Shown here one piece after another: positions 50,721 through 60,296 of a stretch of 64,000 nucleotides of DNA. This stretch comes from Yponomeuta sedellus (Eukaryota > Arthropoda > Insecta > Lepidoptera > Yponomeutidae). A program made the translations under genes and the position numbers. The stretch is from the NCBI GenBank assembly GCA_934045075.1, contig OW203726.1, positions 15,312,037 through 15,376,036 on the forward strand, given 5' to 3'. Under the pieces are notes generated by a model. It saw nothing but the letters and a program-made list of their open reading frames with translations, searched no databases and was not told the DNA's origin. Positions within the stretch are counted from its first letter, which is position 1, and every line of letters starts with the position of its first letter.

Positions 50721-51504
50721 AGTGCGGGTAGTGCCCGAAGAGAGTTATACGTAGTAAATAAATTATCATAATGTACTAATGTAATGTCTACTTCATAATG
50801 TAATCCAAAAATATACAAGTGAAAACAAGTGTAAGATTTCCCTCATAATTCCTACGCGTGGGAGTAATATTTCCGGCACTTTTATCTTATGTGTTCAGTT
50901 CACTTATAATATCATTTATCATTTCCCACAAAGTCATTGTTATATTTCCCGTGGATCCCGAGGAAAAAACCGTCGCAGTTGGCCGTAATATATTTATCGT
51001 GAAATGTTACTATGAGCCTTCTAATAACTTCCCCTTACCTACATTAGTAGACACGGGATATGGCATAATGTCTGCTAAGCCAACAAAGAGCGAAGCACTC
51101 ATAGAGAATACTTACGTACGTGGGTCGTCTGACATTTCAGAGTCCTTACTCTAGCAGCTGAAATGACTTGAAACGTTATTCAACTGCAGTGTCAGTGGGC
51201 GCTTGATAGCTCTCTGCAGTTCCGCTCCATTTGGCGCAGCTATTAGTTAGTAGAATCAGCTGCGTGTAGACTTGCAAATTTATGCAAGTCACGATCGTCG
51301 CGTCAAACTGCGCCTGTTCTGAAGACGTGATCCAAATCCGATTTCAGTCGCATAACGATATGCGGTTCGCAAACTTTACGCATTATTTCAACGAGCTGAA
51401 AGGCTGCTCTGACTTATTTTATAACCATATCGCTATTGTAGCTTAGATAGTTTCGCTGTGAAGGGCTGTAAAAATATAACGACCCACCATCTTATTAGAA
51501 CCTC
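50721..51504. other. No gene; one dispersed repeat at 51268-51345
   Basis: The 98-codon frame at 50858-51154 shows no domain; its hydrophobic start is not a convincing signal peptide context. 51268-51345 shares CTTGCAAATTTATGCAAGTC and CGTGATCCAAATC with 20921-21010. Confidence 0.45.
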
Positions 51505-51675
51505 GACGACTTCAGTGGTGCAGCGGTTTGGCACGCTGACTGTAAAACCGAAGATCTCGGGTTCCATCCCCGGCCGGGTCAAACTAGGAAACGAACTTTT
51601 CTAGTTTGTCTCGGGTCTTAGATGTTATCTATGTATTTATTGTATTAAATCTATCGTCGAGTTAGCACCTATTGC
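51505..51675 (+). mobile_element. tRNA-derived SINE, third type
   Basis: TCAGTGGTGCAGCGGTTTGG (box A-like), CTGACTGTAAAACCGAAGAT, CGGGTTCCATCCCCGGCCGG (box B-like), then a body ending at TTAGCACCTATTGC beside the fold-back. The stems are partly preserved. Confidence 0.65.
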
Positions 51676-51779
51676 AAATTATTTTCGAATACAATTATTA
51701 ACCCTGGTCTATTGGTAAGAATAGACCAGGGTTAATAATTGTATTCGATATTTATTTATATATATAAATAATAAAAATA

Positions 51780-51828
<49 letters not shown>

Positions 51829-51909
51829 AATAAATATCGAATACAATTATTAACCCTGGCCTATTCTTACCAATAGACCAGGGTTAATGATTGTATTCGA
51901 AAATAATTT
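51676..51909. repeat. Fold-back element: 83-bp arms around an AT core
   Basis: Arms 51676-51758 and 51827-51909 are reverse complements with two mismatches. Each arm itself contains a hairpin (TTAACCCTGGTCTATT and its complement around GGTAAG). The core (51759-51826) is mainly (AT)n. The whole could form a four-hairpin cruciform. Confidence 0.92.
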
Positions 51910-51911
51910 CG

Positions 51912-51915
<4 letters not shown>

Positions 51916-51967
<52 letters not shown>
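51916..51967. repeat. (AT)n microsatellite
   Basis: About 25 AT units immediately beyond the fold-back arm. Confidence 0.95.
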
Positions 51968-51969
<2 letters not shown>

Positions 51970-52861
51970 CGTGAGTATATGTATGTATGTATGTTTGTAT
52001 ACGTAAAAAACATATTACGCACATTAGATTTACTTATGACTGTTTTTCAAGTTTGGACGTAAGAGAAAAATGCGTAACTTGCATGGTACAATATTAAATT
52101 TACAGCAAGTAAATAATTTATTAGAGCACGACAATCCGACGGCGGATTTTACGATGGCTATGAAAAAGGTCAGACGCATGTATATTTAAGGAGGCTCGCA
52201 CGAACAATAGTAGAAATCTTGAGAAAGCGTTGAATATACGGCCAACTGTGTGCATTGAGACTTATACATACAATTCACAAAAAAACCGTAACTCTAAAAC
52301 CATGAAAAGTCGGGAAACGTACATGGTGGTAATTTGAATACCTCCATTTTAATTTTGGACATCAAAACGCATGTACCTACATAATACAAGCCACACTGTG
52401 TATAATGTCAAACTTACGTTCCAGTACTTCCAAGAGCTAGAAGGCAAAGAAAGAAAGAGAAAGTAAAAAAGGATACAAGCACGCACGCATCACTCTGTCT
52501 GGCTACTAATGCTTTTCATAGATTCAAATTTCTGTCGAAATATTTTTGAAAGGTGCTTTTTACAAAAAAAAAAAAAACAACTAGCATATTCGATAGCTAT
52601 TGTTAGAGCACGTTCAATTTGCTTTGTCTTTCAAAACTCCCCAAAATTCATGGTGTAAGACGTACAGACAATCATTTGTTTTCACAAATTAAAAATTTTG
52701 ATCTGGCGACCACGGATCGGACGGCCTAGCGTGCGCGTGCCCTCCACCAGATGGTCTGACGACCTGCCTTTGTATTAAGTTACTTTTCACTCTTTCGATA
52801 TAAGCGTCACTCTAAAGTGTCAAAATATTTGGTCAAGGCATTTAACAGATGGAATAGCTTT
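51968..52861. other. No gene; unique sequence
   Basis: (GTAT)n step at 51977-51996. Nothing else recognised. Confidence 0.45.
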
Positions 52862-53105
52862 CGTCGTCATCGTCAGGCTATACTAGTCTACTGCTGAACA
52901 CAGCCCTCCTCTTAAGAGCGCCACGTTGTGCTATCATAGGGGGTAATGCCCATAATCCCCACGTTGGGCATGCGGGTTGGGGATCGCAGTTCGGTGGAAT
53001 TGTACCGCAGGGGGCGCTGCTGCCTACCCCCCAGTTTGTGTCCCTTAGTCGCCTTTTACGAAGAATTGAGTTGGTGCTATTCTCTAGGCCAACACCACAC
53101 GACAA
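52862..53105 (-). mobile_element. LINE-G 3' end, longest copy
   Basis: The plus strand reads CATCGTCAGGCTATACTAGT, TGTGCTATCATAGGGGGTAA, GGGGATCGCAGTTCGGTGG, CCTTTTACGAAGAATTGAG and TTCTCTAGGCCAACACC. 5'-truncated. Frames in both directions are shadows. Confidence 0.82.
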
Positions 53106-53112
53106 TAGCTTT

Positions 53113-53573
53113 AAATAAAAAAAAATATTTAAAAAAATAAAAGAACCCGACTGCAGTGATAAATCAACTGAAAGGGAAAAAATAAGATAATTTTATTTTC
53201 AAATGCTAATGTCGAATCAGAAGAGTTCATGCTGCTTTACTTGAGGGACCAAATAATATAACTTTATAAGCATTATTTGCTCAAACTGTTGCATTTATTA
53301 TTTTATATAAAATGATGCAGTCGGGACCCATTAGAGGACTTTAAACAAACAGTAATGGGTCCCGACTGTAACATTTTATATAAAATAATAAATGCAACAG
53401 TTTGAGCAAATAATGCTTATAAAGTTATATTATTTGGTCCCTCAAGTAAAGCAGCATAAACTCTTCTGATTCGACATTAGCATTTGAAAATAAAATTATC
53501 TTATTTTTTCCCTTTCAGTTGATTTATCACTGCAGTCGGGTTCTTTTATTTTTTTAAATATTTTTTTTTATTT
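53113..53573. mobile_element. Large fold-back element, 221-bp arms
   Basis: Arms 53113-53333 and 53353-53573 match as reverse complements with about three mismatches (for example one C/T near 53231) around a 19-nt spacer. Each arm is bounded by CCCGACTGCAG (outer) and CAGTCGGGACCC (inner), so each arm looks like a small element in its own right with inverted tips. It encodes no protein. The near identity indicates recent inverted duplication or hairpin-templated conversion. Confidence 0.95.
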
Positions 53574-53989
53574 TTGACCTTTTAGTGACTCAGTAAAACG
53601 ATAAAATTTAAAGGTCCATCTGTTCTGCTTACATGCTTTAAATCGTTATATTATTTTATTTCCTAAATGAATTTTAGTTTATTGCTTTATTTTATTTTGT
53701 TCGACAATGGACATGTCTCGGCAAATCATAAATATTTTTACTGATATACTTGTTTGATATAGTCATAGGTACCACCTGCCTGCATTTAAAAAATTATGTC
53801 GTACGATATTTTTTAGCAATTATAATGAATATGGTCTAATGGTGTTAAACTATCTAGAATATTTGCAAAGGAAACGACAGACTTTTTTCTTTATTATCCT
53901 TACATAAATTGTCTGTTTTTTATGTAGCCTAAAAACGCTCCACTGCACCTAGTTATTTTATGTTAACGATTGTAGGTGGGGACTGGAAT
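53574..53989. other. No gene; unique AT-rich sequence
   Basis: Nothing recognised. Confidence 0.45.
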
Positions 53990-54199
53990 AGTCACGAATT
54001 ATCTCTTCGACCTGAACGGCGCTCAGCTTTCGACATCTCAAGAGTAGAATTCTTCGTGCTTGCATTGCTGGGCCCAGCCTTCGGTCTCGCTAATTACTTA
54101 GAATAAGGACTTGTAAATGGGAACATAAATGGTCTGAGCCTTCAGCCACGGCCTGTACAAAGGCGCGACAGGTTTCCTCCTAACAGCAACTTTAAGTAA
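53990..54199. repeat. GC-richer CCTTCGG repeat region, left of the LTR element
   Basis: Contains CCCAGCCTTCGGTCTCGC, CTGAGCCTTCAGCCACGG and GGTTTCCTCCTAACAGC. Continues at 56639-56880 after the LTR insertion, with the same irregular unit. Confidence 0.5.
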
Positions 54200-54203
54200 C
54201 TGT
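54200..54203. repeat. 4-bp target site duplication, left
   Basis: CTGT, repeated at 56635-56638. Confidence 0.8.
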
Positions 54204-54460
54204 TGGAACGTTTTATAATTAATAAATAAACTCTGTAACGACTTCAGGTGTGATTTTATTTGTAGATTTATAGTAACTTTAAAACAGAAAACTGGATAAA
54301 AACGGAGAAGCAGGTAAAAAGTCAGATCTGGTCAAAGGGTAAAGTAGTAGTGTGAAAAATGAGGGAAATCGAAGAATGAGTGACATACATAATTTAAATA
54401 TTTGAAAATGATAGATGGAAAAAGAAATAAAAATGGTGTAAAGAGGTTTGCACCGTCACA
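54204..54460 (-). repeat. 3' LTR of the non-autonomous LTR retrotransposon
   Basis: 257 bp. On the minus strand it begins TGTGACGG and ends CGTTCCA. It is identical by eye to 56378-56634. AATAAA lies within it on the minus strand (in CTACAAATAAAATCACACC). Confidence 0.93.
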
Positions 54461-54469
54461 TTACCCGGG

Positions 54470-54560
54470 GGCACCGGTAAAAAAAAAATATTTTTTAGAT
54501 ATATTTATTTAAAAAAAATATCTAAAAAAAATTTTTTTATAAAAAATATAGTCAAGTTAA
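54470..54560. repeat. AT-rich inverted repeat inside the LTR element
   Basis: AATATTTTTTAGATATATTT and its near complement AAAAAATATCTAAAAAAAAT, close to the 3' LTR. Confidence 0.7.
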
Positions 54561-56018
54561 CTTATATAATTTAAAATTTAAAGTCAATGTCGAGAGTAAA
54601 GTCGATGAAGGTCGGGGATGTGGTATGGGTAAGTAAATATGGTTATTCTTAAATATTAAAATAAAATATAAAGGATGGGCGATGAAAAAAATTTAGAGTG
54701 TGTGGAGTGATATTTACAATGAATATTTACATTAGGCAGTTCCACTTTTATTCATCACCTATCATTCATCACTAGCATGCATCATCTAGCATTGTCTTCA
54801 TCTAAAGTGAAGGTGAAGACGTTCATTCAGTATAGACAAAATCTATTTTTATTAAATTAGATTTATCCAGAAACTGGCCTAAATTAGTAATAGGCTTATT
54901 TAGCCAGTTACCACCCGCTGGTATTCGGTAGTGGTAAGGCTTATTTATTGAGTCACAATCCGCTCTATGAAAGTTATTTACATTTTAACAATATTTATAA
55001 TATTGGGTACATAGTACCCGACGGGGTAGAATCCGTCGTATTAGTGCTCTCAAGAGCTATGGTGGGGTAAACACCGTAATGCGTTAGGTAAGTAACGATA
55101 AGTAAATTAATTGACCTAGGCTTATTTAACGTGTTGTCGCCGCACCTGATTGAATGTTTGGATTGTTATAAAAAAAATTGGTTAGCAAATGTCCTGGAGG
55201 ATAGTGGTGTAAGTGTATAGTTAAAAAATAAATAGATAAATAGTATGACGCAAATGTGTCCGAAAAGGTAATGTGGTGATTATATATACAGAAAATTAGA
55301 ACTATAAAAAGGTGGCATTGGTAGGTTTTGTACAAGTTGACAGTTAAAATATTTAAAAAGAATACGGATTATAAGAAAAGAGGTTAAGAAATTATTTTAG
55401 TAATGAGGTAAGGATGGGGTGAGGGTGAGAGTTTTTATTTTATTGCCAAAGAGTTCCTTGTAGGTTTAACCTGTGGAGGTTTTGTTTTGAATTTTGAAAA
55501 ATTTTATGACAATGAATGTTGTCAGAAATACTGACGTCTAGAAATTTGGTTTGCAAAGATTTTGTAAATAATTATAATTTAAATTTTAATAATATAATAT
55601 TGTTATCAATAGACTGTATGAGTGCAGTTTCGCCTTACCTTCGAGTCGGCCTCGAAGACCTAGAGGGTAAAGCTAGGCTGTCTACGTGTAATTACCCAGG
55701 ATACTCTCCTGAGGCAACGTAAGTTAGTAACCAGTCCCACCTGGAATTATAAATTCCAGGTTACCGAGGTCTATAGAACTGCTAGTGAGCAGCCTGTGGT
55801 TGTGTAACTGTCTGCTAAATGCGTGTAGAAGTTATTGATTGTATACTGTTGGTGTATACTAACTGTGGTATGTTTCGGTTAGGTGGGGTGCAGATAGATA
55901 GAATAGGACTTTTATTAGGGCCGAAAAAATTTGTTACTATGGGTGAATCTAGTTAGTGAAGAATGTTCAATGAGTAGTTATGATGAATTACCTTGTGGTC
56001 CAGAAGTCAAGTCGCACT

Positions 56019-56333
56019 TTAAAATTTATTTAATATTTTATTTATAAAACACTTAACAACACTTAACAAAAAAAAATCTTGCAGGTCTTCAGAACTGGAA
56101 GAGGTTGGTGGGTAAAGTTGGGGGCGGCGGAGAAGTCCGACAGAACCCTTGAGCAAGGCTGGGGAGCTCCAAGGGATGCGTCTGTGATGTATGAGGTCGT
56201 GGGTCGTGGGTATGAAACAGCAGCAGCAGTTCGACGATTGTGCACACGTATAATCGTGGTAATCGTACTCGTATTTGCCTTCGCACTCGCAGCGTAGTCG
56301 CGGTGGGTGGGCTTTGTCGCCTCGGCGTATCAA
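56019..56333 (-). other. Unrecognised open frame in the LTR element
   Basis: 104 codons starting about 45 bp after the primer site, the position where gag would start. It has Cys-rich and Ser/Pro-rich patches but no zinc knuckle, capsid or other gag motif. It could be leftover gag or leader sequence; I cannot support it as a gene. Confidence 0.2.
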
Positions 56334-56365
56334 GCCGTGGGGTGACGTTGGGTTTCGTTATGATC

Positions 56366-56377
56366 GTTGGGCGCCAG
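56366..56377 (-). promoter_or_regulatory. Primer-binding site, tRNA-Lys type
   Basis: Minus strand CTGGCGCCCAAC next to the LTR end. TGGCGCCCAACG matches the complement of the insect tRNA-Lys 3' end. It fixes the element's orientation. Confidence 0.85.
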
Positions 56378-56634
56378 TGGAACGTTTTATAATTAATAAA
56401 TAAACTCTGTAACGACTTCAGGTGTGATTTTATTTGTAGATTTATAGTAACTTTAAAACAGAAAACTGGATAAAAACGGAGAAGCAGGTAAAAAGTCAGA
56501 TCTGGTCAAAGGGTAAAGTAGTAGTGTGAAAAATGAGGGAAATCGAAGAATGAGTGACATACATAATTTAAATATTTGAAAATGATAGATGGAAAAAGAA
56601 ATAAAAATGGTGTAAAGAGGTTTGCACCGTCACA
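56378..56634 (-). repeat. 5' LTR of the non-autonomous LTR retrotransposon
   Basis: 257 bp, identical to 54204-54460. Promoter function is expected for a 5' LTR, but no clear TATA box is visible. Confidence 0.93.
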
Positions 56635-56638
56635 CTGT
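56635..56638. repeat. 4-bp target site duplication, right
   Basis: CTGT, matching 54200-54203. Confidence 0.8.
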
Positions 56639-56880
56639 CGTGGCCTTCGGCCGCGCTAATAGTCTCTCCATTTGGCATCAGCGTAAATAGAGCTCAGCAT
56701 TTGGAATCGCCGTGGGAGTATTCCTCTAGCCCGCTTCACAGCCTTCGGCCGTGCCGCGACCTGTATTGAGCTCGGCCTTCAACCTCGTCGCGGCAAGTTT
56801 CCTCGCACCCGCATGATGGGGCTCGGCCTTCGGCCTGGCGTAGTTATTTAGAGTTGTGGCATGGGCGTGGAGACATACAA
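56639..56880. repeat. GC-rich CCTTCGGCC repeat region, right part
   Basis: GGCCTTCGGCC-type palindromes recur near 56643, 56741, 56776 and 56829, with GAGCTCGG and GTTTCCTC between them. Irregular tandem units of about 60-90 bp. Continuous with 53990-54199 before the LTR element inserted. Confidence 0.6.
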
Positions 56881-57520
56881 AAATCTTGGTTTTCTGAATG
56901 CCAAAATATTACCGGTATTAAAATGAAACTATAACAAATTCATCTTGAGGTGGCCCCCTAAAGCATTGAAAATTTTTACTGAATATTTAGGTGTAGATAA
57001 GCAATCTTTGGTCTCACAAGTGAACAGGAAACCTAACACAAAATCATAATCTTATTTTCGGAGGAAACGAGATAAAATTCGTTAAGATGAATAGAGCTAG
57101 ATTTTTTTAAAATTTCGTGGGTCCTACGATACGAGGTCACGGAGGATCCGTCTTCGGTTACCAGTGAGAGCGTTCAAATATTTTTTTATCATTTATTGTT
57201 TCTTCTTTGAACCCAGCTTGTCTGACTATGACCGCACAGGGGAAAAGGAGTTACATGCTACACTTTATATATTTTGTTCAGTTAGTTTTGGTCTAAGTGT
57301 CAGTAGGAAATTAATATCAGTGTTAAGAAATTAATTATTTTTTCTCAAACATGCTCGGAAATGTTTGTGTTATTACCATGAAATAAAGCCACAAAGTTTC
57401 TCTTTTATGGCTCCCGCCTAACTTTACTGGCCTAAGCCAGTAAAGTAAGTATGAAAATCCATTACCGTCCGCTGCTCTAACTTTTTAAATTTACTTACTA
57501 AAATTAAACTGACCAAGGAA
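56881..57520. other. No gene; unique AT-rich sequence
   Basis: A TTTACTGGCCTAAGCCAGTAAA inverted repeat lies at 57422-57443. No domains. Confidence 0.45.
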
Positions 57521-58135
57521 AAATTACATAAAGCCAACCACCTACTAAGTTATGTAAGCATACTTGCAAGATTAAAAAAAAAAATCTATGGTATTGATTT
57601 TTGTGCGGTTAAACATGGTGCTCAAATATGTTAGTGTATTTAAAAAATAAAAAAGGCGGCAAACTAAACTATTATTTCTTAATTACCTGGTAATTATTTT
57701 AATATTAATATTTCCTCGCATTGTTTGAGAAAAGCATTATACAATCCTCGGCCGGAACAGGGATTGCAGGACTCGTTCTAGACGGCCGAGTCGTAGACGA
57801 GGCCGTCTAGAACGAGTCTAGAAAATTACATACATACAGCCAACCACCTACTAAGTTGTGTAAGCATACTTGCCAGATTAAAAAAAAAACAATCTATGGT
57901 ATTGGTTTTTGTGCGGTTAAACATGGTGCTCAAATATGTTAGTGTATTTAAAAAATAAAAAAGGCGGCAAACTAAACTATTATTTCTTAATTACCTGGTA
58001 ATTATTTTTATATTAATATTTCCTCGCATTGTTTGAGAAAAGCATTATACAATCCTCGGCCGGAACAGGGATTGCAGGACTCATTCTAGACGGCCTCGTC
58101 TGCGACTCGGCCGTCTATCCCAAACTCGTCCAGCA
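57521..58135. repeat. 306-bp tandem duplication
   Basis: Copy 1 (about 57521-57826) and copy 2 (about 57827-58135) share GCCAACCACCTACTAAGTT, TGTGCGGTTAAACATGGTGC, AAAAAAGGCGGCAAACTAAA and AATCCTCGGCCGGAACAGGG with few differences. The CCGAGGATTGTATAATGC-type end is typical of a moth DNA element I cannot name. Each copy ends in a GC-rich hairpin. Confidence 0.9.
57771..57817. repeat. 17-bp perfect hairpin with 13-nt loop
   Basis: ACTCGTTCTAGACGGCC and its exact complement around GAGTCGTAGACGA. In copy 2 (58079-58117) the equivalent loop is TCGTCTGCGACTC, the reverse complement of this loop apart from one base. Confidence 0.93.
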
Positions 58136-58199
58136 ATCCCTTACTTCTCGGCCTCTGCAGTAATGTATTATTTATTACCCTATGAGGTTGATATTTCTT

Positions 58200-58395
58200 A
58201 AATTAATGAGATAAACGAATGGCGTAGAAAGAAATAAACACTTTATAGGCATTATTTCTATCAGCACTTATACCGTTTCTATAGAGGGTTTGTTTACATG
58301 TAGAGCAAAGCTGATATTATGTAAATTTATACATGTACTAGAATAAATATATGCCAGCGCCATCTAGTGGCTAAAAGTGGTACTGTAGGACAGGG
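58200..58395. repeat. GCGCCATCTAGTGG unit, copy 1
   Basis: GGTTTGTTTACATGTAGAGC, AGAATAAATATATGCC and AGCGCCATCTAGTGGCTAAA. Equivalent to 59530-59685. Confidence 0.75.
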
Positions 58396-59018
58396 TTTCA
58401 GCAGACAAGAAGAGAAACGTTGTTTCAGCACGACAGCACGTACGTAGGTACTTAGGGATCTATTTATTGAAGCAATATGAAACTTACTAAGGATTACGGA
58501 TTAGTAACTGTACTACTCGCACCACAACCACAGTGCAAAGCGAGGTATATTACCTACGTCACTAGTCGACAGTCGTGCCAGGACCGTTTTACGTTTCATT
58601 CTAAAGCAGTGCCAGCGACTCTAAAGCAGTGCCAGCGTTTGTTCGTCGCGAGACTAGTCCTTAGATTGTTTGACGCGGATATGTCCTTTAGTACTATATT
58701 AATAGAGCCTAGAACGTAATGAGATCATTGCGACGTCGTCGTCGGCTCCTTGCTCGTTCCGTTCGCTTTGGTATGTGATACAATAAAGTAATCTTTATGT
58801 CTATGAGTATACAGTCGAATATCGTGTAAAACAACTTATTTTTTCCGACGTTTCGTGATTTCGTCTCGTTCGCACTCGTTTGACCGTCCTCTGCGCCTTG
58901 CGCTCGTTCGCATACAATGAAACCAGTTGCGAACGAGGACCGTTTCGAGGACCTGTTTTCGTTCCAGAAAAAACGGTTACGTTTCGTCGTCGAAAAATCG
59001 GACAACGACCCACTCCTA
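58396..59018. other. Unrecognised CG-rich segment interrupting the GCGCCATC array
   Basis: Rich in CGTTCG, GTCGTCG and AACGAGG words, unlike its neighbours. TCTAAAGCAGTGCCAGCG occurs twice in tandem near 58600-58638. An open frame runs on the minus strand (58709-59161 as it stands, including part of a later LINE insert) but has no recognisable domain. It may be cargo of an unknown element or a decayed exon. Confidence 0.3.
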
Positions 59019-59029
59019 GTCGAGTGCTC
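59019..59029. repeat. 11-bp target site duplication, left
   Basis: GTCGAGTGCTC, repeated exactly at 59235-59245. Confidence 0.9.
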
Positions 59030-59234
59030 TTTTTTTTTTTTAACCCTATAAAGGGCACCCTCCGGAGGACACGGGGGAGGGAGGTGGTGAATGCTCATGC
59101 ATAACAGCACGGACCCGGCCGTGCTGCCAATGTGGGACTCACAAGAAGTGCGCCTACCCACTAAACACCACCTTGGGACTGGTTTTGGTCCTAAAGACCC
59201 CTAAACCCACATCGGGAGCGACCCGTCGGCGCAC
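59030..59234 (-). mobile_element. 5'-truncated non-LTR retrotransposon, poly(A)-tailed
   Basis: 205 bp with a poly(A) tail on the minus strand (T-run at 59030-59041). The UTR includes GGGTGCCCTTTATAGGG and CAGCACGGCCGGGTCC. The 11-bp duplication on both sides proves target-primed insertion. The UTR style resembles R1-clade elements of moths, but this is a weak attribution. Confidence 0.85.
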
Positions 59235-59245
59235 GTCGAGTGCTC
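59235..59245. repeat. 11-bp target site duplication, right
   Basis: GTCGAGTGCTC. Confidence 0.9.
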
Positions 59246-59960
59246 AAATACTATCCAATTTTGTTTAATATTATGTAGGGCCTTCGGACAAAACTATACC
59301 GCAATTTAAAACACAAACAGCGCCATCTGTGGTTGGGTAGAGGAACTAATGCTACAGTACTTTAATTACTTAGAAGTGAATATTATTTGTGTTGCGTTTG
59401 TTCTCTATTAATGCTGATTTTATGTAATCAACGACACCCGCAAAATTCTCTTTTAAATACTTTGCACATGTTAGGCGTAGTTAAACAAAATTATATTTTT
59501 TAATTAAATGAATGATCTAGAAGGATCAAACCACTATATAGGAATTATTTCTTTCCGCATTTGTACCGATTCTATAAATGGTTTGTTTACATGTAGACCA
59601 AAGCCGAAATTATGTATACACATGTATTAGAATAAATAAAATATAGTAGCGCCATCAAGTGGCTAAAAGTGGTACTTTAATTGCTTAGAAGTAAATGTTA
59701 TTTTTTGTTCCGTTGGTTCTCTATTAATGCTGATTTTATGTAACCTAGGTCATCCGCAAAATTCTGTTTTAAATATTTCACACCTGTTAGGGGTAGTTCA
59801 ATAAAATTAGTATTCGAATTCAATAAACTAAATATAACAGCGCCATCTAGTGGCTCCTAGCTGTACTTTAACGAAGCTTCTTAACGAATTTTATTTTTCG
59901 TCACGGTTCTGATCGCATAATTATGATTTTATATAGCCTATGACACCCGCGCAAGGATGC
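59246..59960. repeat. GCGCCATCTAGTGG tandem units, copies 2-4
   Basis: Diverged units of about 330 bp. Shared blocks: GCGCCATCTRKTGG (59320, 59650, 59841), TGGTTCTCTATTAATGCTGA/TTGTTCTCTATTAATGCTGA (59398, 59708), TTTTATGTAAYC and AAAATTCTSTTTTAAATA. The last unit passes directly into the GTCGGGTAA element. Confidence 0.75.
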
Positions 59961-60037
59961 CGAATCGAATGACACCTTGTTTAACAAAATCTGACCATTG
60001 GTTAAGGAGTTATGAGGGAACATAGAATCGGACATAC

Positions 60038-60068
<31 letters not shown>

Positions 60069-60265
60069 CGCACTAAACACATTACCCTCCTTTTGGGCTT
60101 CGCTGCAGTCGGGTAAATACATACATACATACGCACTAAACACATTACCCTCCTTTTGGGCTTCGCTGCAGTCGGGTAACAAGGATGCCGAATCGAATGA
60201 CACCTTGTTTAACAAAATCTGACCATTGGTTAAGGAGTTATGAGGGAACATAGAATCGGACATAC

Positions 60266-60296
<31 letters not shown>

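Larger units (their letters stand above)
54204..56634 (-). mobile_element. Non-autonomous LTR retrotransposon (gypsy-like signals), 2,431 bp
   Basis: Two identical 257-bp LTRs flank a 1,917-bp interior, and CTGT is duplicated on either side. One base inside the minus-strand 5' LTR is a primer-binding site, TGGCGCCCAACG, complementary to the 3' end of tRNA-Lys. The tRNA-Lys primer and the 4-bp duplication fit Ty3/gypsy-type elements. The interior has no gag, protease, reverse transcriptase or integrase; its longest frame (104 codons, minus strand, next to the primer site) is unrecognised. It therefore needs proteins from a relative. Identical LTRs imply a recent insertion. It splits the CCTTCGG repeat region. 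Confidence 0.9.

Noticed and set aside
50858..51154. 98-codon frame with a hydrophobic N-terminus
   Set aside because: No domain or conserved motif recognised and no supporting context; could not be supported as a gene.
58709..59161. 150-codon minus-strand frame
   Set aside because: Part of it lies in a 205-bp LINE insertion with target duplication, so it cannot be one ancestral gene. The remainder has no recognisable domain.
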